A stretch of 64,000 nucleotides of DNA from Beutenbergia cavernae DSM 12333 (lineage in GTDB: Bacteria > Actinomycetota > Actinomycetes > Actinomycetales > Beutenbergiaceae). The notes under the pieces are model-generated. The model was not told the DNA's origin, made no database searches, and saw only the letters and a list, made by a program, of their open reading frames with translations. Position numbers and translations under genes: made by a program. Below are positions 63,517 through 64,000 of the stretch, one piece after another. Each line of letters begins with the position of its first letter. Position 1 is the first letter of the stretch. Where the stretch lies: positions 62,001 to 126,000 of the forward strand of contig NC_012669.1 in the NCBI RefSeq assembly GCF_000023105.1, in the 5' to 3' direction.

Positions 63517-64000
63517 TCAGGCGTCGCGGCTCGCCCCGCCGCCGACGGGCGGCAGCGACGACCACGGGAACATGATCCAGCGGTCGGTCTCGCGCCAGCT
63601 GTAGTCCGGCTGGATCACCGACTGCGGCTTCGTGTACAGGACGGCGGATCGTGCCTCCGCGCCGTGGGAGCGCATCAGGTCCATGACGAGGGCGAGCGTG
63701 CGGCCGGAGTCGGCGACGTCGTCGACCACGAGCGCGCGGCGACCTGCGAGGTGCGACGTGTCCATGAGCGGCGGCAGCACGACCGGGTCCGGGAGCGTCT
63801 CGCCGACGGCCGTGTAGAACTCGACGTTGAGCGTGCCCATGGCCTTCGTGTCGAGCGCGTACGCGACGGCGCCCGCGGGCACGAGACCGCCGCGGGCGAC
63901 GGCGATGACGACGTCGGGCGTCCAGCCGTCGTCGAGCACGGCGCGCGCGAGGGCGCGGGCGGCGTGCCCGAACTCCGGCCAGGTGAGGACCTCGCGGTCG
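63517..64000 (-). CDS. Phosphoribosyltransferase (5' end missing)
   Basis: C-terminal 160 residues; the frame continues through the window end with LTWPEFGHAARALARAVLDD. VIAVARGGLVPAGAVAYALD is the PPi-loop region and ALVVDDVADSGRTL the PRPP-binding motif. The protein resembles xanthine/hypoxanthine-type phosphoribosyltransferases (Gpt-like) found singly in actinobacteria. Tyr/Trp-rich C-terminus YSWRETDRWIMFPWSSLP supports this. It would attach a purine or similar base to PRPP. Confidence 0.92.
   Translation of the reverse strand, partial: DREVLTWPEFGHAARALARAVLDDGWTPDVVIAVARGGLVPAGAVAYALDTKAMGTLNVEFYTAVGETLPDPVVLPPLMDTSHLAGRRALVVDDVADSGRTLALVMDLMRSHGAEARSAVLYTKPQSVIQPDYSWRETDRWIMFPWSSLPPVGGGASRDA

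Overview
The window is high-GC DNA (about 72% G+C by eye). Ribosome binding sites are often weak, GTG starts are common, and several promoters look leaderless. Together with a class Ib ribonucleotide reductase operon (nrdHIEF), arabinan-degrading glycosidases, an IdeR/DtxR-type iron box and an LPXTG subtilase, this suggests an Actinomycetota member of the order Micrococcales, most likely a plant-polymer degrader near Cellulomonadaceae/Promicromonosporaceae. The family-level placement is inference.

Layout. 1-9700 is an arabinose-polymer locus: a truncated solute-binding protein, two ABC permeases, a DUF624 protein, a GH127-type glycosidase, a GH51 arabinofuranosidase behind a LacI-type operator, and an AraC regulator. 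A GNAT/P-loop kinase pair sits between two copies of a repeat inside this locus. 9700-16950 holds a PhyH-type dioxygenase, an ankyrin protein, a three-gene operon (BBE-type FAD oxidoreductase, SemiSWEET-like transporter, N-acyl-D-amino-acid deacylase) and a divergent AraC regulator. 17000-21800 holds small enzymes, a compact PEP-synthase-like protein facing a two-gene HTH operon, and an APH-fold protein. 21800-24600 is a low-GC, degraded accessory region: an IS481-like remnant, a broken HNH nuclease, a two-gene module with a small membrane protein, and a VOC fragment. 24600-29800 is a TrmB/LuxR-type regulator divergent from a 1361-residue LPXTG-anchored subtilase. 30000-39500 is chromosomal housekeeping, including a Zur-box-linked AztD-like zinc chaperone and a D-amino-acid PLP enzyme divergent from RidA.

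39500-47700 is the most unusual part. In the nrdH-nrdI-nrdE-nrdF operon a free-standing GIY-YIG homing-type endonuclease lies between nrdE and nrdF. Directly after nrdF, a 3-kb low-GC insert is bounded by a perfect 23-bp direct repeat of the nrdF 3' end. Its only convincing gene is an orphan 597-residue protein with an N-terminal PD-(D/E)XK-like signature. The hairpin that probably terminated the original nrd operon lies just beyond the right-hand repeat.

47700-64000 returns to core genes: a NarL-type two-component system, two luciferase-like oxidoreductases, a YtrA-type GntR regulator with a DUF1648 membrane protein, a PAP2 phosphatase, a siderophore-interacting protein under an iron box, a polysaccharide deacetylase lipoprotein, an amidohydrolase, a low-molecular-weight tyrosine phosphatase, a zinc-ribbon protein, a divergent VOC/AraC pair and a phosphoribosyltransferase cut by the window end.

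A recurring non-coding theme is long, nearly perfect palindromes (50-76 bp), mostly at convergent gene ends, whose arms often carry internal direct repeats and no T-tract. Two pairs of these palindromes share arm sequence and so behave like dispersed repeats.
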